A stretch of DNA of 64,000 nucleotides. It comes from Nereocystis luetkeana. Its lineage: Eukaryota > Sar > Phaeophyceae > Laminariales > Laminariaceae. A program made the position numbers and the translations under genes. The stretch spans positions 935,001-999,000 of the forward strand of contig JARUPZ010000010.1 of the NCBI GenBank assembly GCA_031213475.1. The letters are read 5' to 3'. This document shows, piece by piece, positions 15,215 to 29,197 of this stretch; the stretch's first letter is position 1; each line of letters begins with the position of its first letter. The notes beneath the pieces were generated by a model. That model saw only the letters and a program-made list of their open reading frames with translations, searched no databases and was not told where the DNA came from.

Positions 15215-18200
15215 TTAGGCTCCCTCGGGGCAAAGCAGCCCCACCCAGTCGCGATCGTAGTTCGGCTCGTCTTTGGTGCACTGCCTGATAGCTTCAGCCA
15301 GAATCTGGTGGAAGTCCGTGGTGAAGTGACGAGAGTCCCAGAACACGTATCTCTCTGGGTTCTCACAGATGGCGCCGGAGGGGTTTCCCTCGAAGCAGTT
15401 CTGACAAGGGGAAACTCCGTCAGCACAGAGGGCGCAATCCTCTTGGCACCCCGGGGCACGTGCGGCCTGGAACTATACAGGAAAACATCACGAAACGAAA
15501 ACCAGAAGGGAGCGAAAGCACGAAAAAAATAGAAACAAGACGAAAAGGAAAAAAAAAGGCAGATAGATGCATTCAGGCTGTTGCTGTTGCACTGCGTACG
15601 AGTGCTGCACACCGGGGGCAAGATAGGCAGTCGTATCATATAGGGAGGGGTATAGTCACATGTAAATTGCGGTAGTAGATACTGTATACTTCCAGGTACT
15701 GTACTTCGGACTTAATAACGTACCCGTACGAAGAGGTGAAACATGTATGTCTATACATACACTTTGTGTGCTTGTATACCTGGTGCTACTGCAGTATCTC
15801 ATCTCTAGGAGACGATACGAGGCACCGCGCGGGAACACCTTGTATCCGTTCGAAAAACACTATTACGGGGGACCTTAGTTAACAGGACCTATGGTAAAAA
15901 TAAAAACCTATGTATTTAACCATTGTTACTGACAATATTTGGTCCTGTTAACTATGGCCCCCCGTAATAGGGGCCTTTAGATGGCTACATAAGCTCGAAA
16001 GGTGCCCTACACCTTGTCGTCAATAATAATGGGAACAAATATCCTGGAATATATCATACCTTGCTCTAACAACGGCAAAATGACACACACACACCTGGGG
16101 TCCCATAATGTCCGTCTGGTCGTCGACGAAAAAGTCGAAAGTCAGACAAGCCTCGGACAACGACGAGCCGCCAGTGAAGCCCAGGCTCTCGAACACTTCG
16201 GGGTCATCGACTATGGCCTGGCAAAATACCAGAGAGAGAGATAGAACGTATAGAACAAAGGAGGGCGGTGTCAGACATACAGCAGTACCGTGCATGATAA
16301 CAACTGAGATCGATGCATACTATCTACTAGCTATATGTACCACTCCGTGCCTAAAGATAATGATCGCTATAACTCCGAATTAATACACAGACGGTTCCTT
16401 TAACTAGGGGAAGAGTGCTGCGGTAAAGGAAGGGCTGTACCAATTTATTTTCTGAGGGTCCCTATATTAATATATATATGTACGTCCTTACACCCCACCC
16501 AAGAACCGAAGTGGGATAGAGTGGAAGCTCAAACCGATCAGTCGTCCTGTCGCCTGTTAATATCGTGTGAAACCCTCTGACTGCCGGGACTGCGGTCCCA
16601 TCTGGGAGACAAACTACTCACATTTCCAAGACGTTCGGCCCCAATACGGGACTGCGGTTCGAAAGGCTTATCATAGCAGGTGCAACACGAAACATACCAG
16701 GTATTGCGCAACGCTGTTAATACCATATAACGGTATCGCAACGATACAACAAATGGTTGGGTGGATCCTCCGTCGAGGAACCCCGTCGGACATAAAAAAG
16801 GTACAGTTTGGCCAGGAAAAGGTACAGTACCCCTATATCGTATACCAGGTACAACTCTGCGTAGAAAGATAATGATTGTCTGGTCTTAATTATAATGTAC
16901 GAGTGACCTATGGGCCCAGGCGACTCGGACCGTTTTATTTCCGGCCGAAGTGGTGTAGCACGAGTGCAATGAGCTACTGCTGTTGTAGTCAGTCAAGGGC
17001 TGACTCGTGTACAGGCAGGATTATGGGTCTTCTCTCTATGCCGCGAAGTGTGCTTTACATACAACAAAAAGAAAGGAGCTTCAGGTGTGATGAATGATAT
17101 CGAGAATTTCCTCGAAACACATATTCGCAAGCTGCAGCGCGTGGAATAGAATTCGATCGCGCGCGTAACGGGTTTTATCCCACACACTGCATCACAAAGG
17201 AAATACCCCGGTATTCAACCTGGCCCTATTCATTAGGACAAAGTTGTATGCATATATATATATGCTGACTGTATCATAAGCATATTATACCGTGACATAA
17301 GAGCTCTGCTCTCAGCAGTTTGAAAAATATGCATATATCATGATACAAGAGGTAGGTCGGTTCTCGGCAGTTCGAAAGTTGATGTCGCACCGACCTAACT
17401 TGAGTCAAGTGCGCTGTTTGCTGGACGTGCCTTACCTTGCTCACCCCCCCCCCCCCCGACCCTGCCAGGGCGGCCTCTCCCGGCTTGCACTGCGTCCCGG
17501 GGGCGAGTGCTAGTTTCGTGTTATTCACAAGAAAAAATTTGCTTCGATTTCAAGTGTGTCTGCTTGTACATAGAGAAACACGACCTCTACTTCACCCCTG
17601 GCGGAAACTTACCGCACCCAGGGCGTACAGGTCGAGCACCCGCACATGAGGGACGGCCTGTGCTATGGTCTCAGCAGCTGCACGCGCTGCGAGAGCGACT
17701 AGGTCCAAAGTGTTGCCAAGTACGGTGTCGACACCCTGCCATAACGGGAACATCATTCAAACAGCGGGGGGATATAAATCAAAAGCAAACTTGCCACCAG
17801 GTGCGTGGGATTTGTTTTTGCTCGTCGATGACCACGGGGGCTCGTCACAATGGCGATACTAGCGTTTAGTGTGTGGGACTGCGGAGATTGAACTATCGAC
17901 TAATCCATACGGGTACATTAATACTTCGTTCACCTTATATGCCTTCCGACGACTCACAGGTGGTTACGTAAAATACTGCAGCATTATATTTTAAATCCCA
18001 ATATACTCGACCTTTTCTGACACCCCGTATGTATGAAGTCTATACTTCCCGCGAAAAATAAGAAACTCGAGAGCGGACATGCTCAAAGCCACAGCAACAT
18101 CAGCAGTGTAGAACGAACACACTCCTCCTTAATTACACTCTGTCCCATAACATAAGGCCGGTTGGGTTAAATATCAATCGAAAAACGGTCCCTTACATAA

Positions 18201-21200
18201 TGTCGGACAGAGTGGTAATACATCGAGTCCAGGCCAGCATCCCCGCTTCTTAGCCTTTTCGGTATTGCACTGTTCAAAAACCTTATGGATCACGCAAATA
18301 TACGGTCACCCCTGAGCTTAACAAGAGCCCGGGGCCAGCATCACTACGCACCCGCCTAGATAGGTGGACTCGCAGAGGCGCAAAATGTAGTAAATAAATA
18401 CAGAGTGATACTACATGTAGACATCCCAGCTTTATCCGTATCGTATGCATCCCTACACATCAAGAGGAAACCCGCTATTAATAAGATATGGTAGGATGGC
18501 CCAGACGCCCACAACAACCTAAACCTGATTTAAATTTCAAGAGTTTTGTAAAGTCAACAGGAGTGCGGCCCTATCCCATTCTTGACGTACGTACGTGTGT
18601 GTGCCTAACAGTCCGAAACGGGTTATTAAGGACCGGTACTGTGCACTTACGGGCAGGCCCCTAGGGGATCCTAGGTTGCCGAGAAGAATCCTTCCCGTCA
18701 CCCCGCGGTCACGCAGCCTGGTAATGCCCTCCTGCCAAGCGTTAAAAACTTCCTGAGGTAACGGGGGAGGGCGGGGGGCGCATCCATCCGTGGGCAGGGA
18801 GAGGCGCAGATTTCGGGTCAACCGTTTTGGGACGATTTCAGAGGGGAAATCATGCACGATGGGTACGTCGAGAAAATTTGACGGAAACACGCACTGGCCA
18901 CACGACGGACACTATTAATAGTACTGGAGTAGGGGGATGTGTGCGCGCTAAGTGCACCGGGAAGTCTACCAGTACTACTATCTACAAGTAAGTAGATATC
19001 TCAGGGCGGATGTATTCCGGATCTGTACCTGCTGTACTTCCTCATCATGCTGCCCGGTGGGAGCCTCATACAGTATGTACCTGGCATAATATGTGTTTCT
19101 GGGTTGGATAAGTACTGCCAGGTAGACAAATAAATCCTGCACTGTATCTCATTACGGCAGTTTGTGATCAACAGTAGTAGTATGAATAAATAGCAGATTA
19201 TCTACTGAAAGCACATTTATTTATTGATGGTAAAAAAAGTAGATCGTGATCTGTCGGGCGTACTAAAAACAACAAACAAACAGCAATGTTGCCACTATAA
19301 AAGCCAAAAGTCCATGATATCGTATTGGCCAATAACCCCCTTTTGAACCGCGCTCCGAGTTTGGGAACAACGCACTCGGGGATTTTCGAGTCCCATGTTT
19401 ATTTAAGTACACTGCGGTATTCATAGTAATAATAGCACGGGCCGGTTAGATTCCCTCACCGCTATCACGGGCTCGAAGGTAGGTGTCGGGACTTCATTCA
19501 CGAATTCAAGGACGTCGGCGAATGCGACCGGATCCTCGTAGCCGGTCCCTCCGATAGTATAGCGGGCTATTGCCTGAAGCACCCTTATCGGCTCGTTGCC
19601 ACCAAGGGCGATGACGTGCGTGTAATCTGGGCACAAATGAGGGCGCGAACGTCGCAATGGAGGATCGGACAATAATAATAAGCACGACGTTATATACTCT
19701 TGGAATTTATGTTTATTGTGGACCTTCTGCCGAATATAGCAAGATAACTCAAATCATGTGGGTGACCGTGAGATCTTGCAAGGAACGAATATAAGAACGA
19801 GAGTCACCCAACGATGGTGCTGATGCTTACACCTTCCACGAAAGGTGGCAAGATTCAATGCTGATTGGGTGTTGTTGATGTTTAGATCTCCCGTCAAATA
19901 CGTATGGCAAGATAGTCAGGTCGTGTTTGAGCATATATATATATACGCTGATTCTACATGCTGTGTAAAGATTTCCCAACCGCGGCAATGTTGTCTTGTC
20001 CAAGACAAAGCACATTAATAGGTATTTTCAAAGGAAATATTTACCGGATAGGCATGCCACGCAGCATGTTAAATCACCATGTCGAAGAAAACCGCCAGAT
20101 AAGTGGGGCAAGGGGTTTCCTCCGGATATCATATACCATAGAGGTCGGTGGGTGCCGAGTCACCAAACCACACGTACACAGCTCTGGACGCCCATGCAAG
20201 GACCGTCTGGTATTCATTTATGGATGCCAAAAAAATGTCCTAATGCTTCCTTCCGCTCAGATAGTGGCACGAACTATTGTATTCCGGCAGTAATAATACC
20301 ACTTGTTGTTTTCCTTCCGAGGGGAAACAGATCGAAAACATACGACGGTTACAGCCTCGGCAACGCGCGAAGCAACCATGATACAGTCAGTTGCCGTTCG
20401 TTGTAAGAGTGTGAGTCCGAACTGACGATGCAATGTGGGTAAGGGGCTGTGTCCCAAGCGCGACGCAACATGGTGAACGAGTGCTGCTGTTAACTGGGTC
20501 GGGGGGGGAGGCTACTCCCATTAAATTTGCACTACTACGGTGTCTCGGCAACTCGGTCGAACGGATATATATGTATCTCACTCAAAGTTGGAATATTTTT
20601 GTGGGCGCGGCGCAACCAAACGATCCTACTGCGCGGTGCATATTGCAGAACCAATTTATTCTCAGGGTCAGGGTTAGCTACAGTAGACCAACTGGGATGA
20701 ACCCTGCCAGACAAAAAGCATGAGTAGACAGCAACTTTCCTCCCTTGACAAGGCAAAAACTTTGCCTCAATTTGCCTTGGCGACGTACAGTACACCAAAC
20801 TGCTACCAGCTACTGGTATGCCAGGTACCAGGTAGGTTTCGGTGTAGAACACATGTATGTCCCGACTCCCCCTTAACAGGGCAAATCTCCCTTTGCTTTG
20901 TAACAAACAACATCGACACAGGACGTGGCTTACCCAGAGTTTCAGCCGTGTAGTCGACGATATCATGGAAGTACCGGGTGATCTGCTCTTCCAGCGTCTG
21001 CGGAGACAATAAAGGACGGCAGTAAGGGCAAGACAGGGGAGGGGGGTCAAAGACAGAGGTACCTACCTATACATCCATAAATCAATACGAACGCCGACAA
21101 CAGGGGATGGACGTCGGAGACGGGGCATAATAACAGAAATCCAATAAAAAAGACGAACATACATAGGGGATGGGGGTTAAATACAGGGGGCATATTTATA

Positions 21201-24200
21201 TTCAGAAACTACGAGCACCAACGCCAGGGGATGGGGGTCAACGACAGTTGCAAGAGTCATTCTATTAGCGTCATCTTACCACCTCGACGACGCGTCTCGA
21301 CTCCCTCGAGCTGGAGATTCAACCACCAACAATGTACCTGCTGCAGAGCCTGAGCAGCCGGCTCGCTCGACCCAACACAATTATTTGTGGTTGCGATGAG
21401 TGTGATTCCAGCACATACATGTGGCTCAACGGGTTATCTACCACTTCTGCTGGCATGAGGGCCTTGAATCGAAAGGGGTGTCCGAAAACCAAACATGAAG
21501 TTTCTGCACCTTCTCGTAAGAGTTAGCAGAATCGGATGAATCATTATGACCAGGGGGGGCGCTGAACCCTACGTATGATAAGTGCGATCAAGATGAAGGC
21601 ATGCACCCGGGTATACTAAGAGAATCGACACCTGTGGCTGAAAATAATCTATCTATACATTTGTAAATCTACATGTCCGTTGGTGTTGGATCCTCCTGCA
21701 AGCTGATTGGTTGAGCTGGAAAGTACAGCATAGACAAAAAACAACGTTCACGCCCCCCAGCCCGAGGGATCTGAGATACTTGAAAAGGGAGGAGTAATAT
21801 ATGTCCGCAATTTCACGGCTACGAATAACCCGAGCTTGAATCGAACCAAAAATACATAGGATGAGTGCCAACTATGTTGAGTATAAACGTTCCTTCGAGT
21901 TGATTGATCGAGCTGGGAAGCAGGACGGCGACTAAAAAATAACGTTCAGGTTCCTCAACCCAAGTGATTTGAGATACTTGAATAGGGCGGAATAATACAT
22001 GGGTGCAATCGGCACGGCTAACCCGAGCTTGAATCAAGCCTAAAACAAAGGTAAACAAAATGTATATCACCAACTGCGAACTCACCGCGGTGGGAAAATC
22101 TTCTCCTTCACCGGTGTACCCCGTGCATGTCTCACGAGAGCGAAAAGCTTTGGAGGCAGAGGCTGAGCTCGTCGCGAAGTTTAGCTCCTATTCCCCCGCA
22201 TCACCGCACCATAGACGGTAGGAGGTACAGTGCAACAGCTAAATCGTTAGTATGGGGAGGAACAACGTCAAACTACACCGCATCAGGCATGCCCGGCGGC
22301 GCAACGAGGCTATACATTTCACCACGTCAGACGCGGCGGAGGGTGAGCTGGTCGCGAATTGTATACCAGGTAGGCTCCTATTCCCCCGCATCATCGCATC
22401 AGACATGATTAGCAAAACGAAACACTACCACCAACAACGACAACTACACGACAACAACATCAACAGTAGCAGCAACGACGACTACAATAACAGCAACAAC
22501 ATCTACACCAACACCATCGACACAACCACCACCACCACCACCACCACCAAAAGCAACGCCAACAACAACACCCACAACAACAACAACAACTTCAGAAGCT
22601 AACAAGTTGCGTTCGATTGTTGCTGCAGCCAATGAAATTAAAAACATGAACATTACCACCAAAGAAAAACGCGTGCTGCTGTGGACTGCAGCTACAGTAT
22701 ACTGTAAATTCCAAACATGGAACGGATATTCAGGCGGGGGTTGATATCAACACTTACATCGGGCACACGGAGCCAGGATGCCCACACTTTCCCATTTGTG
22801 GGCGATCCAGGGGCTGGGAGATACGCCCTGAACTTCGACTGCAGATAGATGCAAATAATACACGATCAGAAAACGGTCAGTGGAGCGACGAATGCTTGCT
22901 GTCAGTTTGCTCGAAGCGAAGGTTGCACCGGACGGCCTATTCGAATCAAATCGTTCGACACATAATATATATATGCAGGAATACCTTTGGAGAGTGTGAA
23001 GTGGACGAGTTGCATGGAGGCTACGCGTTGTTGCACAGATGCTCTTCTTGCGGATGCGTGTATTGCTCTGGACTCCAACATTCATATACTCGTTCAACCG
23101 ACGCACGTCATCACCTGTAAAAAACGGTCCCGGTTGCTTCGCTCCCTCGACCTTGCCTCAATATATATGTCGAGCAGGTGCGAGAGCTACCTGTACCTGG
23201 TACTAATCTAAACCTCGACACATGAACCCCACGCGATTCAAGATGGCTGAAACCGGATTCTGCTACCTGGATGATCCTACGACCGACCAACCGATCGACC
23301 TACCCACGGACGGGTACCTCGGAGAAGAAAGAAACCAGGACCGACGATTGTTTTGTTCGACCAATCATGACACACAATTTCACAGACCACCACGAAAAAA
23401 CGCACAGCAAATCGTAGCGGCATCGGCAGCATCAGCAGCTCTGAAACAAAGCACCGACTCCCACAAGTTGACCACCGATACGAGTACAAAGACCCTGCTG
23501 TGCCAGTTCCTATATTATTAATTGTTACCACGTCGGTGATTAACAGTAGTAAGTAGGGTTTATATTGTGCCGGTATTCTGGAGCATTTCGGCTAAAAACT
23601 ACCTGGTACGGTACAGTAGTACTAGTGATACTATACACCTGCCGGGCGGTATTTCATACCGGTAGGGGCCGGTATCACCCGGTTTGAACGAAGATGAAAT
23701 GGAGTTCTGTTTTATTTCGAGCGCTGAACCCCTGGAGGCGAGGGCTCGCGCAGCTCCGGCCCGGGCAACATACAATGAATGTAACACTATGATCGCGGTA
23801 CAGCAGTAGTACGAGCAGGGACAGATGTGCGAAAACTATCATTACTACAGCACTGTGTACTGATGTAAAGATAGCAGTATTTGTACGTAACTTCATTTCG
23901 CTGCGTCTGAGCACGAGTCGTGGCGATGCTACAGCAGCAGCACGTAGAACACGGGGCTTCGGTTGGATGGTACAGCAAGAGATACCCGGCGGTACCGAGG
24001 TTTGAACAGCGGCCATCGGTCCTCTACCGTATGCTGGACGTCTGGCAGAGGGATGGTGCTAGTGCCGGAGTATTGTTTCGACAGCGTTTTCCAAATCAGG
24101 TCGCCTCTGCAACAAACAGCCCTTGCTATTAATAGTACCACTCTGACACAATACGTACGTACCCGTTGAAAGTTCAATATAAATATCGGAGGGGGATTAC

Positions 24201-25356
24201 CCGAACAGAATGATACTTGGAAAACTGGGAAAAAAACCTATCACGCTGCTGCTATTAATCCATGAACCTAGATCGACCGTGGCCCACGTCTACGTTCGCG
24301 TGCTACGTGTGCTGCAACCGCTGCTGCATGGAACATCGTGCAAGAAGAGGGGACGTCAAAATGAGTCACATTGCCGGTGCCCGGTGTTATATTTTGTTTT
24401 GGTGTCGAAAATACCATCAAGTGTTTGGTTTGTTGTTTTTGGAATCTCCGCCCGAGATCTGTCTGGTGCGCTTTTTTTGGCGACAAGGGTGGCGACGACT
24501 ACCTGGTATGCTGCAAGGTTATGTTCCCGCAGAGTATACCACGCTACTTGTAATTTCTGGACTTCACACAGGAGGCCATCGATCTCCCCTGCCCTGTTGC
24601 TTGTTACACTCACATCGCTGTCCGGAGCCTCGAAGATTCTCTCCCACGGAAACGGTCCGATACCCTCGATGTCGACGCTCGCCGGGGCGTTGAACCTTCT
24701 GCCCGCGTCGGAGCCAGAGTCGCCGAACACAACTATCTGCGGAGGAAGCGGAGCGCGGAAGGGAGGGGGGGCGGGGGGGGTGGATCCTCCGAGCGATGGT
24801 TGCGTGTGCCTCTATACCTCTTACGGGGTTCCGGAAGTCTACGCTGCTGCTGTGGACGATGGTAGACTGCTGTACGAGTACTTCTGTTCTGCCGTATACA
24901 GCAGTAGTACCGCTTCGCTGGGACGATTATGTCCGAAAATAAAAGGAGATATTTCTTACCGACATTAATATATAAACGATGTTTATATTTCCGGACAGAG
25001 TGGCACTTCTTCGAGCTGCCACTACAAATACTGCTGTACCGGCACAAGTAGTATACTACTTGTATTGCACTCGTACGAGTATATCATACCCCCGGTACGA
25101 CGACACGGACGCTATCTGTTCGTTGTTCGTTCTCATATATATCAAATCAAGGACTCCAGGGTCACACAAAGGTGCTGGGGCCTACAGAGCACTGCTGTAT
25201 GGCAGTATGCGACACACTTACCTTGGGATCACGACGCCATTTCTTGTAGTGCGGTCGCCGAAGCGACTCCGGTTCTTCGAGCGTAGTGGCGGACGATAGG
25301 CCAAGAAGCAAGCTGATTGCCGCGAACATGGCCATCCTTCCCAATCGACCCGACAA
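15215..25356 (-). CDS. Secreted GDSL-type lipase/esterase (SGNH hydrolase), 11 exons
   Basis: Exons in order on the minus strand: 25222-25356, 24614-24736, 22758-22838, 22086-22130, 21280-21300, 20934-20997, 19460-19626, 18651-18893, 17613-17735, 16095-16217 and 15215-15466. All phases agree and give about 457 residues. Exon 1 encodes a signal peptide (MAMFAAISLLLGL); MSGRLGRMAM may be the start, with two further Met nearby. Block I is VVFGDSGSDAG (nucleophile Ser) and the next exon has TNGKVWASWL. EEQITRYF precedes VIALGGNEP, where Asn of block III is kept but the usual GxND is GGNE. DLYAL follows, and block V is VFWDSRHFT with the Asp/His pair. It would hydrolyse ester bonds of extracellular lipid or carbohydrate; the substrate is unknown. 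Exons 4 (45 bp) and 5 (21 bp) are the least certain. Its introns carry a MITE and many TACCWGGTA motifs. Confidence 0.82.
15861..15969 (+). mobile_element. MITE copy 2 (TTACGGGGG family), best-preserved member
   Basis: A 109-bp element beginning TATTACGGGGGACC and ending CCCCCCGTAATA, with imperfect inverted ends of about 28 bases (GGGGGACC..AGTTAACAGGACC against GGTCCTGTTAACTATGGCCCC). The centre contains AAAAACCTAT and ACAATATTTGG. The outermost TA is compatible with a TA target duplication. It is non-autonomous, with no coding capacity, and lies in the last intron of the GDSL gene. Confidence 0.88.
21672..22045. repeat. ~195-bp diverged tandem duplication in a GDSL intron
   Basis: Two units, about 21672-21852 and 21868-22045, share AGCTGATTGGTTGAGCTGG-like starts, GAGATACTTGAA and TAACCCGAGCTTGAATC. 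Identity is moderate, so the duplication is old. Confidence 0.75.
22145..22405. repeat. Short duplicated segment in a GDSL intron
   Basis: GTCGCGA, then GCTCCTATTCCCCCGCATCA occurs at about 22171-22203 and again at about 22350-22390. The right copy has 10 more bases between the two shared parts, and they contain TACCAGGTA (22364). Confidence 0.75.
22430..22600. repeat. (CAA)/(CCA) low-complexity tract
   Basis: Mixed CAACAA and ACCACC repeats, asparagine- and threonine-rich in one frame only because of the repeat. Confidence 0.85.
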
Positions 25357-28300
25357 CGGCAGTCAGCAGCAGCACAGCAGTAGTACGAGCGTTTGTTGGA
25401 AGAGAAGGCCAGCCGCGTGGAGTTGCAGCAAGAACAGAAGAGAGCGAGATACCACGCACGGTAAATATAGAGGATGTCGACGTGTGTGGGGTACGGTACG
25501 AAGCTGCGCTGTGTGCGCTGCGGGGTGGTGTGGTGGGTGGGCAGCGGATCTCCCGATTTCGCCGCGGTCACTAGAGGCGGGTGGAGGGATCTTTATGTCG
25601 GTAGGCTGTTCAGGTATTTTGGTTCCTTTTGGGATCAAGGTACGGGTGAGAGAGTTGAATGATTGGATTGATTTGATGGTGACTGGTAGGGGCACACTTC
25701 ATATCTCCGTACGCCACGTTTTAATTCGTTCTCTTCACGAAAGCGGTATAAAATCCATATTATGTGTGGGCGCTTTCTGCGGGAAAAATTTGGACCGACC
25801 GGACCAACCTATGGAATTTTCCTGAAAACGGGAGCCCAATCAAATATCTTCTGGTTGACGAGAAGGAACAGCACCACCAGAATAATCTACGAGATGTCTT
25901 CTTCTTCAGGTAAAAGAAGATTGATGAATGTACTCAGCCGCGAGTCCGACCGCGGCCTGTGAATGTATGTGCTTGAAGCTCAACTTTGCACAATGCTACG
26001 GCGGTGATGTTCTGGGTTAGTTTTTGTTCATCAGGGCGTGTCTTAACCCTCTCCCCTCCAAACACCATGGGGACGAGGGAAACGAAGGAGGTTGCTCGGG
26101 GTCATTCGCTCCGTTCCTGTATGTAGAATGCGAATCCACATGCTGAATCCTGGGCCTCGCCAGCCGAACCAGTACGAACGTTATATCTTTTGCATACTCG
26201 TATACATGCATCCATGCCGCAAAAACAACACGCGCACGCCGTTGTTGTGCGCATATTGGTTGCGTTCCACGTTCAATCTTCGGTGGTGCCCACCCACATC
26301 AAACGAGATGCCAGCCACACTTGTTCCCGTTCGGGATCGGGCCGTTTAGGTCCCTCCCAAAGAAGGAAAAAGTGGTCGTATTACTTCGTACAAACAAGAA
26401 CAACAGAACACTAGACTATACGATCTCTTCTTCTTGCTCTCGTCTGGGACGTATCATCGATTCTCACACGTCATGATGTCATTGATTGACCAGGTACCCA
26501 TCTTTCACAAGGTAGATTTCGAATGTTTTGGCTCAAGGGGATAGGGTATCTGGTACTACTACAGTAGTAGTAGTCCCGATCTGGTAGGTTTTGGCTCATG
26601 TTGGCGGGGGGGACGCGGGAAATCCTTATGGCATGTTTCCTGGGTTGGAACTGTACCACACAACTGTCAGTAAGTTTTGCGTGTCAATCCTGCACAACCC
26701 CTCTCGAAACGGCAGGTAGGTGGGAACAAAAAATAAATTAAATGATCTATGCTTACTTGTACCTACATACAGCAGCAAGCAGCAGTATACAATATATACG
26801 ATCATTTGTTCGAGGTTGAGTTGCTTGTAAGTTTGTCTGTTTGTACGTTCTGCAACTAAACTGCTGTAAAGTTTGTTTCTCACCTTCCTTCTTCATACTC
26901 CTCTCCATCACCGAATGAACGGTAGTTTTCCTGGTGCATGGTTCGCTATACCATACTATACAACAGACGACGTTCTACGTACCTCTTCGCTGCGCGCTCA
27001 CGGAAACTGTTGGTATTAATAACACATATATTCACCACTCTGGGCCACAGATATAATATGTCAGGAGACGGCATTATTTCATAACCCCTTGACGGACGGC
27101 ATTATCCTGTTTATTTACCTTGACGGACGCCATACTACTAGGGTTTAGTGTGTGTAGAACACTCCGATTTTCACCCTTGACCGATGCACGTTTCCCCTTG
27201 ACTGACTGTCTCCTGACATATATATTTGCTCTGGACGGAAAAAAATAGAAGGAGCGGTTACACATCAACAAGAATATATTATACCGTATGACCCATATAT
27301 ATGCATTTCGTCCAGGGAGGTGTATCTTTGGTCGGTGTGTACCTCGTGTCTCTCAAGGGATAATAATGTGTACATACATACCCGTAATTTTGGGGTTACC
27401 CTCCCCCACCCCCCCTCGCCGTAGCTCGTTCACACTCCCTCATCGCATACATACATACCTGGTGCGGTGTAGACCCACGATTAAGAAAGAACCTAATAAG
27501 AACAAAAGGCTCGCTTTTTGGAGCGCGCTAAGAATAATTCGGTTGAGAAAAACGGCTCGGTGGCGAAGTCTACACGAAAACCTATACAATAATAGCCTAT
27601 ATGCTCGAGGTTGTTTGAATATATATCGGATAATATGGCGTCCCAATAAGAATCTGAGGCTCGGGCAGATTACGAAGGTGTTTCTTGTTGGCGGGTCCAT
27701 TCTTTTCCCGAGGGTATACCTTTTCATCTTTCTTACTTTCCCGTTTGTACCTCTTTTTGTCTCTCTGTTTGTATCTTCCGTTTTGCTTTTTTGATTTTTG
27801 CGTACCTATCTGTTTTTGTTTTTTCGCTTCGCTTCAACTTCTTTTTTAGTTTTTTGTCTGCTGCTACTATTATTATAATAATAGCCTCTTTTTTGCTTCT
27901 TCCCTGAGCCTGGTGACCTTAGTGGCGGAGTGCGTAAGTATGTATCCTTGCTTTTTTGTTTCCGTCTTCTGTTCTACACCCCTCTCGCGATGCGTGCGAG
28001 CCTGTGAAATCTGCGACAAATTGCGCATTCTCTTGTTTGTTGTGTGTCCTTTCTTGTTTTTTTCTTGCTTTCTGTTGCTTCCTTGCCTGCCTTGAACTTT
28101 TTTCTCTCTCTTCCCTCTCGGATGTGTGATTTGTTTTTCGATTTTTTTTTATCGATTTTTCGACGTCGAGTTGTTATTTTTATTCTGTCGATTTGCTCTG
28201 GGTAGTATGTGGTCTTCTCGGTTTCTGTGGCGGCTTGTACAGCGTACCGCATATTGTTTGTTGTTGTTCTAACATTAACTCTCTGACGAAGGAGTCCGTG

Positions 28301-29197
28301 GTCACACAAAGGTGCTGGAGCCCTAGGAAGATCCGAAAAAACAAGAAAAAATCGAAAATTCAGCTGCCTAAAAATGCACGAGACGAAGAAAGCGCACACA
28401 AACAAGATAAAACCAATGTGTAAACTGAACTAACATGGCCGCGGGTATATCCTCTCAACTATAACCTAGAAGAGTACCCCCGTTCCCACCACTAACCAAC
28501 TCGTGGCTGCTTACTACAGCGGATGCTGTCTGAAGTGCTGCCTGCACCGTATGTATCTGATACGTACGCGCGCGGACCTCCATTTTCATGTTTTTTTGTC
28601 TGAGGTGTAGATAGATGTGCTTCAGTTTTCGTGTGTACTACTTTTTTGCTTGTTTTATTTTTTTACCGAGGTATTTCTTCCACTCCTCCAGAGTTATTGG
28701 AGCCTGTCCTGCGACCACAGACTGCATTATATTATGGCGATGGAACAACAATAACCTAGGTACCGACTTCCTTTTGCTGGTGGATATGTCGCTGTGTCGC
28801 TGGTTGTGATGACTTTCAAAAGCTCAACGGCTGGCGGGCCTTTCGTTTTTTTTTTTGTTTCAGTTGCACCAAAAACGCCATCGGATATTTTTATCTCTGC
28901 GCATCAACCCACGTCTTAATTCATCCCCGGGCTAAGGTTGGCGAAACACACGTGCTGCGGCAAGGCGTGGCTCACTTGATTATAGTATGGGAGTGCTTTG
29001 TCCCACCCCGAAAACTGGCAAGATGAATTATCACACATTAAACTTACTAGTAGTATGCTTGCCTTCCGACAATGTAGCGTAGATGCCATCCCAATATAAA
29101 CCAAATAACAATACCCTTCCGTAAATCAGCAGTATCCCTCATACGCTTCTCTGCAAACCGTTTTCGAATTTCCATTTCCCACATCCTTTCATTTTCG
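25357..29197. other. Gene-free stretch upstream of the GDSL gene
   Basis: I recognise no exon. T-rich tracts lie at about 27725-28160. A 34-base block at 28289-28322 (core GTCACACAAAGGTGCTGG) is shared with 25149-25182 in GDSL intron 1. Confidence 0.5.

Noticed and set aside
17440-17500. Extra GDSL exon before a GTAAGG donor near 17430
   Set aside because: The flanking exons already join in phase 0 with continuous homology; the stretch is mostly a poly-C/G run.
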